A DNA stretch of 64,000 bases. Source: Lutraria lutraria (Eukaryota > Mollusca > Bivalvia > Venerida > Mactridae). The stretch covers positions 25,013,843 to 25,077,842 of the forward strand of contig OZ026838.1 of NCBI GenBank assembly GCA_964023205.1. The letters are read 5' to 3'. Each line of letters starts with the position of its first letter. Position 1 is the first letter of the stretch. Both the position numbers and the translations under genes were made by a program. The notes under the pieces were generated by a model. That model made no database searches and was not told where the DNA came from. It saw nothing but the letters and a program-made list of their open reading frames with translations. This document shows positions 37,591 through 49,918 of the stretch, in pieces.

Positions 37591-40500
37591 ATGGCCACAC
37601 AGACCTTCGTGACCGACCTACAAGCAATGAATCCCACAGTTGTACAAGTGCATCAGGTGAACCAGGTAAGAACTACTCTCTTCACTAAGTAACTTAATGG
37701 CATTTAAAAATTTGTACTTTTGAAACAACAATTTTATTTTCTGTGTTAAGCAGTAATTCATGTGTGGGGTTACAATATTTCCTTGTATAGCATATATATC
37801 ATAATAAGATATAAGAAAAAAAAATTATTATTATATACTGTCTGTTTACAAACTTTATTTTGTATGATTAAGTCATTAAAATAGTGTTTGATTTTAATCT
37901 CAGAACTCCAAGTCACCGGTGTCATCACAAGCCAGTCAAAGTCAGAAGACCGCTGCTATCATACAGCCTGCACAAGCTCATTCTGGCCAACAACAGTTTA
38001 TTGTTACAAGTAAGATCATTTGATAAAATGTAAAACGTACCCAAGTTATCTAGATAGAGATGTAGCCTTTTAGGCAGATTTCAGATATTAAAAGTAATTC
38101 CTTCATAAAAACATGGTACACATAACCGAATTCTAAATTCGAGCTTTTATTGTAATTTATTCTGTCAATGCAAACATTCTGTTTACGTAAGAATTAAGAT
38201 AGTAACAGGAAGGGTATGATTGATCATTCTAGTATGGAATATAAATTAAACAAAGAATAATTTGTGTAGCATTGTGAGCTGGGAAAAAAGCAATGATCAG
38301 AGACTGTGTAGTGGAGCGTAGGTTATTGATAATATTGCGTTAAACAATACTTCCTTGTTTATCGTATGAACTCAGGTGATTGTCATTGTATATGTCTATT
38401 ACCTTCAGAAAAATCATTTATTAAGTTTTGAACTGTTTTTATCTCTCAACAGCATCTGTAGCTGAAGCATTGACAGAACAAAACCAGAGTAACCAAGAGA
38501 ATATCGCCATACATCCAGGAGGCCAGACTATCTACCCAGCTCATGTTCAGTATGTAGAAGGCAATGATCCAAGTATCTACGCATCTACAAACGGTCAAAT
38601 GTATGAACTAACATGTACTAGACGTGATGGTGCTCAGTTTGACATTGTGGTGCTGTCAGTCTAGCATGGCTTTTTATGCTCTGTGTATAATAAATACACT
38701 CTGCAGCCTGTGAATGAAGTGTTGTGTTTTCCAAATCTCACTAACAATTTGGAGCACATCAAGATGTGTAGTAAGCCACAGTCAATATAAAACTGTATTT
38801 TGATCACTAATTTAAATGACACTTGAAGTTAATTCATAAGTAGCAATAAAACTTGTTTGGCATTCTTTTTTCAACTGTTCAAGTTAACTTTGCTATTGTC
38901 TGGTATGTTTTCTGTGCTGGAAATTATTATTTAGATTTTCCTTAGAAGTATTGTATAATAAACACTGATTAGTATTCACTCAGTATATATCATTATTTTT
39001 TAATAATTGTAAAATGAATTGAAAAATATTTGAATACTTATTCTATGTGTCCCTGAATTCATTATATATATTAAGTGATTTAATTAGTTGAAGTAACTGT
39101 GTGCTTTATTACACATCTTGATTCACCCATCTAGGCCATCATCATTGTGACAAAATAAGTCACGCTGGTGTACAAAATCTTTGTAACACAAATTTGACTG
39201 TTTGTATGACATCAACAGATAACTTGAATTATTACTTCAACTATATATCAAGTTGATGCTTATAATTTAAGTTTAAGAATTTTTTATTTTATTATTTGGG
39301 AGTATTTTTTTTTCACTTAGTGCCAATGTATGTTGTTTTTCCTTTGGTGTTGTGAGTGTACTAATTCTTATTATTGGTTTGATGTGTCTGAAAAGAGGAA
39401 ATATACTTGTTTATTGATGTTTGCATGTTATTAAAATATGGTTTTCTTTATAAATGCACCAGATTTTGTATTTCTTAAGTTTAATTTAAGTTCCAATGTT
39501 TATTTGTTAGTAGTCCTTAGACGTAATAATTACATTAGTTTGAGTGGCTTAGTTTTTGTTATTACAATCAATTTAAGATAATTATTGGATACAAAAAATA
39601 GCTGCAGTTTGATTTGTTTTGCATTTTCATTTTTTTGTGAACCTGTACTGGATTATATTGTCGAGATTTTGGAAATTACCTCAAGTTTGTAGTTCACAAA
39701 AATTTTGCACAATTTTGTTTGATTGCATGTGTAGGCTTTAATATTTTGTGTTAATTTGACAGGGTTCGCTGGAATAATGAAGATGGGTAAATGGATTTTG
39801 TTGTGAATTGTGTTGTTGCTGTTCTATAATTGAGTTAGTGTAATGATATCGAATGAATGGTTACTGTCTACAGCATTGAAAGCATAATACCATATTTAGG
39901 TGTCATTGTGACTTGCAAGACTTTTTTGGGTACATCATTTCCAAATTTTGTCTTCCTGGCTATAGTAATAATAGTATAAGAAACACGCATAGCTGAGGAT
40001 TTGTTGCATTCTGATTGTAGTTGTCTGTCAGTGTTATGTATGAAGTAATTTCTTGGCATTGAAACTTATTCTTTTATTTCAAATTATGACAGTATTGTTA
40101 TTGTGGGATGTTTTAGGGGATTATAGTTATTACACTTCCTTGTTGGAAAAATAATGTCATGTTTGTGTGTGTGTGTGGTTTGCACGGTTTTTCATTTAAT
40201 AGTTTTGTCTATGTATTATGTGGATTTTGATGTGATAATTTCATGTTGTTTATTTTTTATTCATTTTGCATAAATTTTTGTGTGAGCTAACAACATACTT
40301 GGATCATTTCCCTTTTTCTCATTTTTTTAAAGTTTTCCATTCTATTTAATTCATTTGTATTTACCTTATATTTTACAATTTACTTAATTACTAGTTTATT
40401 TTTATGTTAATTTTATTTCTTTAATTTCCATTCTTAGATATAATAAATAATTATTTTTTGTTGTTTATCTGATAATATAGTGAATTATGTTATTTCAGAC

Positions 40501-43500
40501 AACAATACAGTGGTGATTATGGACAGACTACTGTATATAACACGTCATCTGGAACTTATTACCAGACAGGCAGTGGACAGGTTAGAAGTTTGCTTTTCTT
40601 TATCTGACTCTATGTTTTCTGTTTAGTATGTATACACAGCAGTTACAGTGAAGTGTCTCTCTACTACAGTTATACTGTTTAATACTTAAATGCCCTAGGA
40701 GATTGATCATTCTAAACTTCATGGAACTTTTAATACTTCACCACTTCCAGATATGTTATCATATTTTGTTATTTTATTGAAATTTGTACATGAAATCAGT
40801 GCTAATTTGTTTTGTAAATTTCCTGATGATTAATATTCAACCTTTGGATTATAGTAAAATAAGTCTTATCATAACAATTTACCATTTGAAGTATTTCAAC
40901 AGACTTGTTATGTTTTTGAAAGGACTTAAAGGTTATGCTTTTTTCCTGATTTTATTTTAGGTTACACAAGGTATTCCCAGTATGGGAGCCACAATACAGA
41001 CCATGCAAGGTCATATACTTACACAACAGGGTGGTAACACTTACCTGATTCAGGGAGGTACCATGGATGGAGAAGGTACTCCCCTCACACATACTACAAG
41101 AGCTTCACCTGCCACGGTAAGTGATCCATTTTTATCGACACTGGATTTTTACCATCAGTGGCAACAGATGTGTCATTTTTACTGAAGAATAAGTTTTTTC
41201 TGTTTTGAGCGTTTGCGATAACTAAAACACTTAAATCTTTGTTGATTACTAGTATATTCAATTATTTTCTTAGACACATCTGATGTTTTGGATGGTAAAA
41301 TACCTTATTTGCTGTCTCTTACATGTATATAAGACTACCAACACATAGTGTGCAGTTTTCCTTTCTCAGCCTGGCACTCTACTATTATTATTAGATGCAA
41401 TTTTTTGCCAGAGAGATCTTAAGATCAAGACAATGTCCGAGTATCCTCTAAATTCTGTTAGATTGTCACTCTAACTTTATATAACATGTTTCATTTACTT
41501 TACCACATCCTTTGTATACTCAGGACAGTCTGTGACTTTTGATCGACTTAACTTTCATTCATTTATTGAGTTTGGTATCTACTGATGTGTTGATTTGATG
41601 TGTCAAGGTGAGGGGGAGTTTCCAGTGTGTTTATAGGGATTGTCCCTCATCACTATTTCATCTGCTCTGAAAATGTCTGTGAACTTGGTTTTTGCTTTAG
41701 ATATGACATAAATACTCTTTATTTTTAAAATTTCAGTTGCTGAAGTATTTCTTTTCAAACTTTGTGTTTTTATCTCTGGTTTACTAAAGATGAAAACTGC
41801 GCCCCAAAATGTTCAAATATCTGCAAAATGAATATAATTATGCGTCATGTTACATATCAATGGTTTCAAAAATGCCCAATTATGTTGTAGTTTAGTCATT
41901 AATGGTCTTATTTTGTCATTTCTAACCAATCTCATTATTTCATCATTCAATCATTTATTCAATCATTTCACAAGTCATCATACTTCACAAAGAACTAACA
42001 CAGGATACCTTGTCTGATGAATAGAGGAAAAATCTAGGCATGCCTTCTGTTACATGCAGCAGTTCATATATAAGGTTTATATGTTTCCAATTTGCTAGGT
42101 TTCAATCATTATATCTTTGTAGGACGAGTTGTACAATCGCAGTCAAGAAGTAAGTACTGTATCTTACATAGTGCACTTTCATTATCCTTTAAGATATGGT
42201 TCCTGTAGATGATATTGTGGAATTGTATCTTTGTGAATTGCCAGCCAACTAATTAAACTGAATAATCCAATATCAATATATATTATTAATGCATGCATAT
42301 TCACCTTTACAAGTCTTTAAATATAAGCTAATATATGTACAGTAATGTGCATTAAATTCTACCATTTCATAATGTATCTCTATTGATTATTTCCTAATTC
42401 ATTCTTTCGGTACTGTCTATCATTGAAGTCAGTAACAGGATATGTTACCATGGCTGGTGCTGGATATCATGCATGCTTCAATATTGTGATTTCAATGCTT
42501 TGTGTTGATATAATGCCAAAAGACTTACACGTGGCATAAGTTACTTAAACAATGATTTTCTTTACAAAAGATCGCCCCATTGGTGCTTTAACTTGTTTTG
42601 GTCTTCACCTTGAATAATAAGTAAACTTCGCAAAAGCTTCTCTTCTGTAAAAGAATAAAAAAATAAATAGTTTATACTGCTAATAATAATGTTACACTTA
42701 TATATTTGTGGTATGTATGTGTCTATATTTTGATGTTGTATTTGTGTATTTGTTCAACATCAGATAAGGTATCCTCTGTTTTATAAGGCATCAATGGGAG
42801 ATCTTGTCTTTACTCTTTCTCATTTCTTATATAATACATGGAAAAATTGACTTCATCTCTAGTAGCTCTGACTTGCTAAAACATAGTATCAGTCAACAAC
42901 AGCAGCAATAATTGACCTGCTATATCTGCTTCTCATTTATAGCACTTCATTAAAAAAAAAATTCTGTGATCTCACGATTTTCTTGTTTGTTACTGTATAA
43001 ACTCACGTTTATTTGTTACTATTCTTCACTCTACCAGCTGCTGTTTATGTTGTTGATTGATTGAAATTTATTGTAGACTTAAGTTTTTCTGTATATGATT
43101 TCATTGTTTACAGAGCTATTCCTTTACTGCTTTTTGTAGATTGAAATTGACAAGATTTTCCATACAACTAAAGCTTCCATTTTGATGATTTCTTGTAGTT
43201 TTAAGGCTGTAACAGTTATGAATTTCCATTAATCAATGTTTCAAATTTTGCAAACAAACTAGATATTAAACTAGTTTGCTGACATTGTATCCTTCTTACA
43301 TTTTTGCATGCTAAAATCTCTATTACTGTTGTGACCGTGTGTATCTGTAATTGAATGAATGTATACAAATGACTTGTCAATGACAAGAGTTTGTATAAAT
43401 ATGAGTCAACTAGTTTTTGATGTATGTTTTGCCTTTCTCATTGTTACAGCAGTCAGCTCTGGCTAGATATGCCAGCAGTTTCGAGGGTAAGGGTAGCTCT

Positions 43501-46500
43501 GTAAACCTTGACGTTCCATCACTCAAGAGTGGGGTAATCCAACATGATTATTATATACTTAAAAACTGGATGAAAATGAATGTGGATTGCAAATAACCTC
43601 ACATTATAGTTACTGATTTCTTTGTTAAATTAACTTCTACATTAGAAATATTGTATCAAATATTGCCTGTTGTACTAGTTTTTCTGCTAAAAGCTGGGAG
43701 TTTTTGTACAGATTACTATAGTTTACACTTTTTAAGTCTTACAGTAGTTTTATAATAGACAAGATCTATTCTAAATTCAAATGTTGTTCAGTTTCATGTT
43801 ATTTCAAGAAATTTTGAAATTATTTCAGTTGACTCCAAGCGTGTATACCAGTCTTCATCTAATTAACTGGTTCAAATGTTATTTAAAAATGACCTCTATA
43901 GTCCATTATAATTACCTGACTGATAGGAAGATACATAGTAACTCGAGTTCAGTATCTGCCACTCACTTCATTTTTATCCGGATGAATGTACTGTATATTG
44001 TTGCCCTGTTCCTAGGCTGCATGACAGGGTAAGGGATGGCCTTATTTGTGGACCCTTGCTTTTAGGAAGGCATGCTACTCTCGTATATATTGGTGGTTGG
44101 GTATTCCTTAGTCTCGAGAATAAAAAGCACATGAACGATTTTTGCAGAAGTTTTAAGTTATAATATAATTATAATGTATTTGAAATGTTAAAGACATAAG
44201 AACTTTTTATTGTACTTATAAGTTCTCAAGTTATTGTAAACACCTAACCTGTGATAAAATCACATGTTATTCACATAAACCATTATTTTTTATAGTTTTA
44301 TATTGCTTTTGTTCCTGATTTATCCAAATTTTTCATGTGCTTTTACTAAATTCAAGATTTAGATTGTATATTAACTTATTTCATATGTGGTATCTTTACC
44401 AAATGTTAAACAAAGTGTATATATTCTTTTTGTTCAGTTCAGTACATGTGATATTTGAAATAAAAGCATGTTTGAAGTTTGTTTGATGCTTATTTTCAGT
44501 TCTTTTTCATACCACTTGTGACAGGTTTCCTACAGAATTTGTTTGTTTATTTTTTACACTAATTATATTCATTTCCATAGCTATGACATGCATAACACAA
44601 TTTTTAGTTCTTTTCCAAGTATATTTTGTATAACAGATATGAAACCATGATGTAGATTGTATGCTGTTAAATTTTGTACTATATTGCAATGCATGATATT
44701 TTTTTTGGAATGTGTTATATTTCTAAAATATAATTTAATTTGATAAACATGTTTCTTCTTCACTTCATTTTTATGTGTAAAATAAGTAATATTCATTACA
44801 TTTTCAAGGTAATAGATCAATTATATTTGATAAAGTTATAGATAGACAGGTGTATTCATATCTGTTGTATTTGAGTAGTTTTTCTTAAAGAAGTTGAGCT
44901 GTTCAGTAAATCCTTTCCTTTCTCCAAAAGTATTAAGTTAGTTCATTGTTTGAATTTGTGTATGAAACATCAGCAATTATATAGAATGATGATATATTTG
45001 TAAGTTTTTGTTTCTACAGGTACAATGGTTGATTGATAATTATGAGACAGCTGATGGTGTCAGTTTGCCTAGAAGCACACTTTATAACCATTATCTTCGA
45101 CATTGTCAGGAACAAAACTTAGATCCAATGAACCCGGCTTCATTTGGTAAACTTATCAGATCTGTGTTCCTGGGTCTAAGAACACGAAGATTAGGCACAA
45201 GGTATATAGTGTGTCCTTTATGATTAAATCTCATCCTTGAACAACTACTTAGAAAGTCGCCAATTAAATTTGTATTCAATTTTTGGCAGAAAAGTCACCA
45301 TGTTAAAATTTTATTCAAGTTTTGGCAGTTATATTTCCTGAATAGTAGAGCAAAAATCACTCTTAAGCAATCTGTATATTAAGTATGTTTGAATGTAATA
45401 CTACATTACCAAATCAAGGCATATATATTTCTTAACATACTGTATTTTATTAAGTAACTAAACACAAAATATGAATCATGATCTTGTATCGAATGTTATT
45501 TTCTTGCAGAGGTAACTCAAAGTACCATTACTATGGTATTAGAATCAAGGCTAATTCTCCACTCAACCAATTCACTGATGATCAAACAATGGCCATGAGA
45601 CAACAGCCTCTGTACCAGGGCAAAAAGTAAGTGTATAGTTTTGCTCTTACATCTTTAGCTCTTGTACGTTTTTCTCTATTTGATAAACATAAAGTAGACA
45701 TATTGTTGAGCTACATACAATTACTGTAGGTCAGTTATTGTATATCTAGTTGATGCATACATTATAGTGATCATTTACAACGATAAAAGACGTGGAATAA
45801 TGTTGCTAATAGCTAAAAACTTGCTATGCTACATATGTAAAGAGCGAGATAAGAATCTCATTGAACTGAAGGAATGATACATGTGGGTTTTATTTTTGTT
45901 ACTGGATTTGATATTTGGGTTTACGAATAACTGATTTGGTGTTTGTTTCAGATTCAGACCTAAATCTGAAGGTGGAGAAGGGGGCTATGGAGGGTCTGAG
46001 AGTCAGGCACAACCTGAAGGCCCAACTACTCAACAACAACAACATCAACAATTCCTTGGTGATGCATCAGGGGCAATACCAAATTTTGGTGACATTGATT
46101 TATCTACACAGCCTCTTCCTGATGGAATCACTCCTGATCATGTACATATCTTTCAAAAAATGTACAGAGAACATGCTGAGGTATATATTTATAATTGAAT
46201 TTTTCTCAATGTTGTCAGATTTGGATTAATAAGCTCCTATCACCCAACTAGCCTATCTACCAAATGAATCTCAGACCTTCCTCTGATCAAATGATATTTA
46301 ATTGTAATTTGTAGATGTTTGCTACAGTTTGTGTCCTAAGTTTTCTTTTGTAATTTCTTGAATTTTACACAATGAATTTTGCCCCCTTTCCCTTCTCAAA
46401 CAAGTAAATAATTTCTGGATTAATGTATTTCTGTGCCCCTGGCGTCAAATGATGATGAGGGGGCATTATGCCGCATATTGTGATTGCCTTGTCCATCTGG

Positions 46501-49500
46501 ACAAGGTTAAGTAAGTCAAGCTGCATTTCAGAGAGAATTATAGCTTGGAGCAGTGAATTATGTATGAAGTATGACCGGTATTGATAATTCTTTACTTGTT
46601 GTGTCTTTCATGTTTCATTGACTTTGTCTCTTAATGATTTACTTTAACTTTACCTGAGTAGTTAAATTTATTGATATTTACTTTCAGGCTATTGTTGATG
46701 TTGTTGTCAACTTACAGTTTTCTTTGATTGAAGCTTTATGGCAAGGATTCTGGAGGAACACATCAATAGATCACAGGTATTTAATTCTGCTAATTGTACA
46801 TTGTAACTAGAGTTCAGTCAACACAGACTACTGACATATCCAGTGTTTTTTAAGTCGTAAATCATGCTATGAACTTATTGACTGAGTTTACAAAGAGTGA
46901 TTGTTGTCTTAAAATTAACCCCATGTCTAGAAGCCTTGGGATATTGATTTTGATAAGCATAAAAGAATTAATAATAACCTTAACACATAAGCAACCTGCT
47001 TTGAAAATAATTCTTAGACCGTATTACGTTTGTTGTATTTTCAGTTCTGACAATGATTATGAGAGAAGGTTACCCAGGGATAAATTATATACAATGTGCA
47101 GGTATGAACCAGTCCAAAATTATGTCCGCAAGTCAGATTACATGTTTTATCAAGCTCTTGTTGAAGTCCTCATCCCAGATGTCCTGAGACCTATTCCAAG
47201 TAAGTATTTTGTAAATTCTTTGTGCTAGTTAATCTGTATGTCTTATAACTGTATACTTTTCATTAGTTATTAGATATTTCTGCATAAGCTATTTTATTGA
47301 AAATGTTTGTTTATTAATGGATCCCTTGAAAACTTTAAAACTCTTGCATAATGAACTTATGTACAAAAAAGGAAAACACGTAAGTCAATGATTTGATGCA
47401 TCAATTATAAAATACTGAGCTGTTAATAACATAATGTGTCAGTGTGCTATTTCATTAAATGGATTTTAATATTTTAGGTTCATTAACTCAAGCCATTAGA
47501 AACTTTGCCAAAAGTTTAGAGAATTGGCTTAAAGGAGCCATGACCAATGTGCCTGATGACATGATGAAAACTAAGGTAGGAACTATCAAACAACTATAGT
47601 TAATCCATTAATATAAGATTAAGCATGTTCTCTGATTGACGCTGTGTAAGATGATGTTCAAGATTTTCAGTGATGAAGTGACCTACATCACTATTAAATT
47701 TGAAAATATTTGACTCTCAGAGATTTATATTTTAATCCTTTAATTCTAACTTGGTGTAAATATTGAGTTCTTATTAGATTCTTATAATTTCAAATAATTC
47801 TTTGATAATTGCTGGCATAGAAATAAGCTTAAATTTTCAAACAGGATTTCACATTTAGCCTTATGGATCAGATATGTTTACCACAGTCTTTTTGGTATTG
47901 TAAGCAAATCAGCAATTTTGTTATATATACACAAGGGAGATAAAAAAGATTCAGTATGTTAAATGTAGCATTCTATATATGGCAATATAAACTATTGCAA
48001 CCATTGTTAGTAATTGGTTTAATATTATTCATAGCTTGGAGCAGTGAGTGCCTTTGCCCAGACACTTAGAAGATACACATCTCTTAACCATCTTGCTCAA
48101 GCTGCTAGGGCAGTACTTCAGAATACCTCACAGATTAATCAGATGTTGACTGATTTAAATAGAGTGGACTTCGCAAATGTCCAGGTAATGGAAAAAAAGA
48201 CAAATTTGATATCTTATACTTTTATATTGTAATTGATTAACATGATTGATAAACATTAGTGCTCATTTAAATCTGTGTAACAATTTAAATTAGCTTTGTA
48301 TTTTTTAAAAATTCACTGAACTATTTTGCTTGGCACTGATGATTAATTTGTTGATAATCTTAATTCTTTTAGGAGCAGGCTAGTTGGGTATGTCAATGTG
48401 ATGATAGTATGGTACAGCAACTTGAACAAGATTTCAAGAAGACATTACAAGCTCAAAATTCCCTGGAACAATGGGCTATATGGCTGGAAGGAGTAGTCAA
48501 TCAGGTCCTTAAACAACACGAAGGAAATCCAAATTTTCCTAAGGCTGCTCGACAATTTCTACTCAAGTGGTCTTTCTATAGGTAAGATACATTATATCGT
48601 AGTTTATAATGATTTACATTCTATTGATAAATTATGAAATTTTCCCATTGAAATTGAATTAAAGGTTTTTCATGGTTGGAGCTTGCATATCAGGAAATTT
48701 ATTACAGAATACTGTTGCTGTGCTTACAGAATAAATGAATTTAAGTTGTTTTTATTTGTAGCTCAATGGTTATTCGAGATCTTACATTGAGAAGTGCAGC
48801 TAGTTTTGGTTCTTTTCATCTGATTCGTCTACTGTATGATGAATATATGTTTTATCTTGTGGAACACAAAGTCGCCTCAGCAACTGGTGAAACTCCGATT
48901 GCTGTAATGGGAGAGGTGAGTTATAAATGCTTCTCATGTAGAATTTGATCTCCATAATTTTTGAAATGATGATACTTCCCCATCAGAATTGTTAAAGCCC
49001 CATTAGTTTTTTGCTGTAGAAAAATATATGCAAAAACATGTAATTGTTGATATTATCCCAATATAATTATTACCGATGAGACAAGCCCTTTTTTGTCTGA
49101 AAACACTCATTTCACTGTGATTTTTGCTTTTGTAAACTTAAAATATGTAGAGCGCGTGACGTCACTTTACTACGTGTGCATAGCATGATTGCGGGAAAAC
49201 TTAGGTGTTCTATAAATAGTATTTATTTCAATGATATTGAAAAAAATACGATAGTGGTTTTGGAAACATTTTTTCTTTTTATAAAGTAGGCACGGGAGGA
49301 AAACACACCGGATTCCTCTGTTATAGAACAAACAGAAACTATTAAGACCAATACATTTATAAGCTTATGGGACTTTAAATACAATGTAATTTTTAACCTA
49401 AAGAATTAAGTTAGGAAATAATTGATGTTCCTTGTTGAATCCAAACAAAATTGGGTTGTGTTGAAGACTTGGTTTGCAAACAATCATTCATGATGTCCTT

Positions 49501-49918
49501 TCAATTGTAGTTTGTGGATCTCAGCAGTGCAGTAGCGATGAGTTTCTCTGAGCCTGACATTGAGAAACCTACACTACCTTCTCTCAACAAAACAACAAGC
49601 ACCATTGTCACCAAACCTACGCTCATTCAGGCTCCAATGAACAAAGCCACATCACTCATCACAAGAACAACAGCAGACAATATTGGAGGTAATTCTGGAG
49701 CTACTACTCTCATGGTACTTGCCACCACCACTGCTGGTACTGCAAACCATAATGGTGCAGTAGGTATGGTATCCTCTGGCAACACAGGAACTCTAGCAGT
49801 GAAGACTGCCACTACAACTGGGGCCATGGGAGGTGCAAAGACAATTGTTGTAATGCCAGTCTCAAACAATTTCGCGGCTGGAGATGGAACAACAGCCAAA
49901 AGATTCAAAATAGAATAG
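37591..49918 (+). CDS. RFX: RFX-family transcription factor (RFX1/2/3 type)
   Basis: Coding exons: 37556-37665 (ATG at 37591), 37904-38009, 38453-38600, 40499-40580, 40961-41116, 42123-42149, 43450-43533, 45020-45201, 45510-45626, 45952-46180, 46688-46776, 47045-47199, 47478-47575, 48035-48184, 48373-48581, 48762-48915, 49511-49918. Joined they give 822 residues. The N-terminal Gln-rich activation region contains [10 protein letters not shown] and [10 protein letters not shown], both typical of the RFX1-3 group. The winged-helix DNA-binding domain is at about 227-302 (ending [17 protein letters not shown]). The B, C and D/dimerisation regions follow at about 390-687, with highly conserved blocks such as [20 protein letters not shown]. 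The last 135 residues are Thr/Ala/Gly-rich and end KRFKIE. The family binds X-box promoters and controls ciliary genes. The frame stays open upstream of the ATG in exon 1 (acidic DSDEEIEDIDL), so translation could begin in an earlier, unseen exon. Confidence 0.95.
38601..38694 (+). other. Possible alternative terminal exon extension with intronic poly(A) signal in RFX
   Basis: If the donor at 38601 is not used, the frame runs 21 more codons to TAG at 38662-38664. An AATAAA follows at 38689-38694 with GT-rich sequence just beyond. This could make a short protein with only the N-terminal region and no DNA-binding domain. It is inferred from sequence alone. Confidence 0.35.
48992..49378. mobile_element. 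TTAA-flanked MITE in the last RFX intron
   Basis: TTAA at 48992-48995 and at 49375-49378 flank inverted ends AGCCCCATTAG (left) and AGTCCCATAAG (right, read inverted). A TTAA target duplication is typical of piggyBac-type transposition. The 387-bp interior is non-coding and carries a full CRE palindrome TGACGTCA at 49157-49164. Confidence 0.6.

Noticed and set aside
43487..43490. Alternative donor GAGG/GTAAGG in the RFX exon at 43450
   Set aside because: Its use would leave phase 1 and shift the frame into the DNA-binding exon, which needs phase 0. The donor at 43534 keeps the frame.
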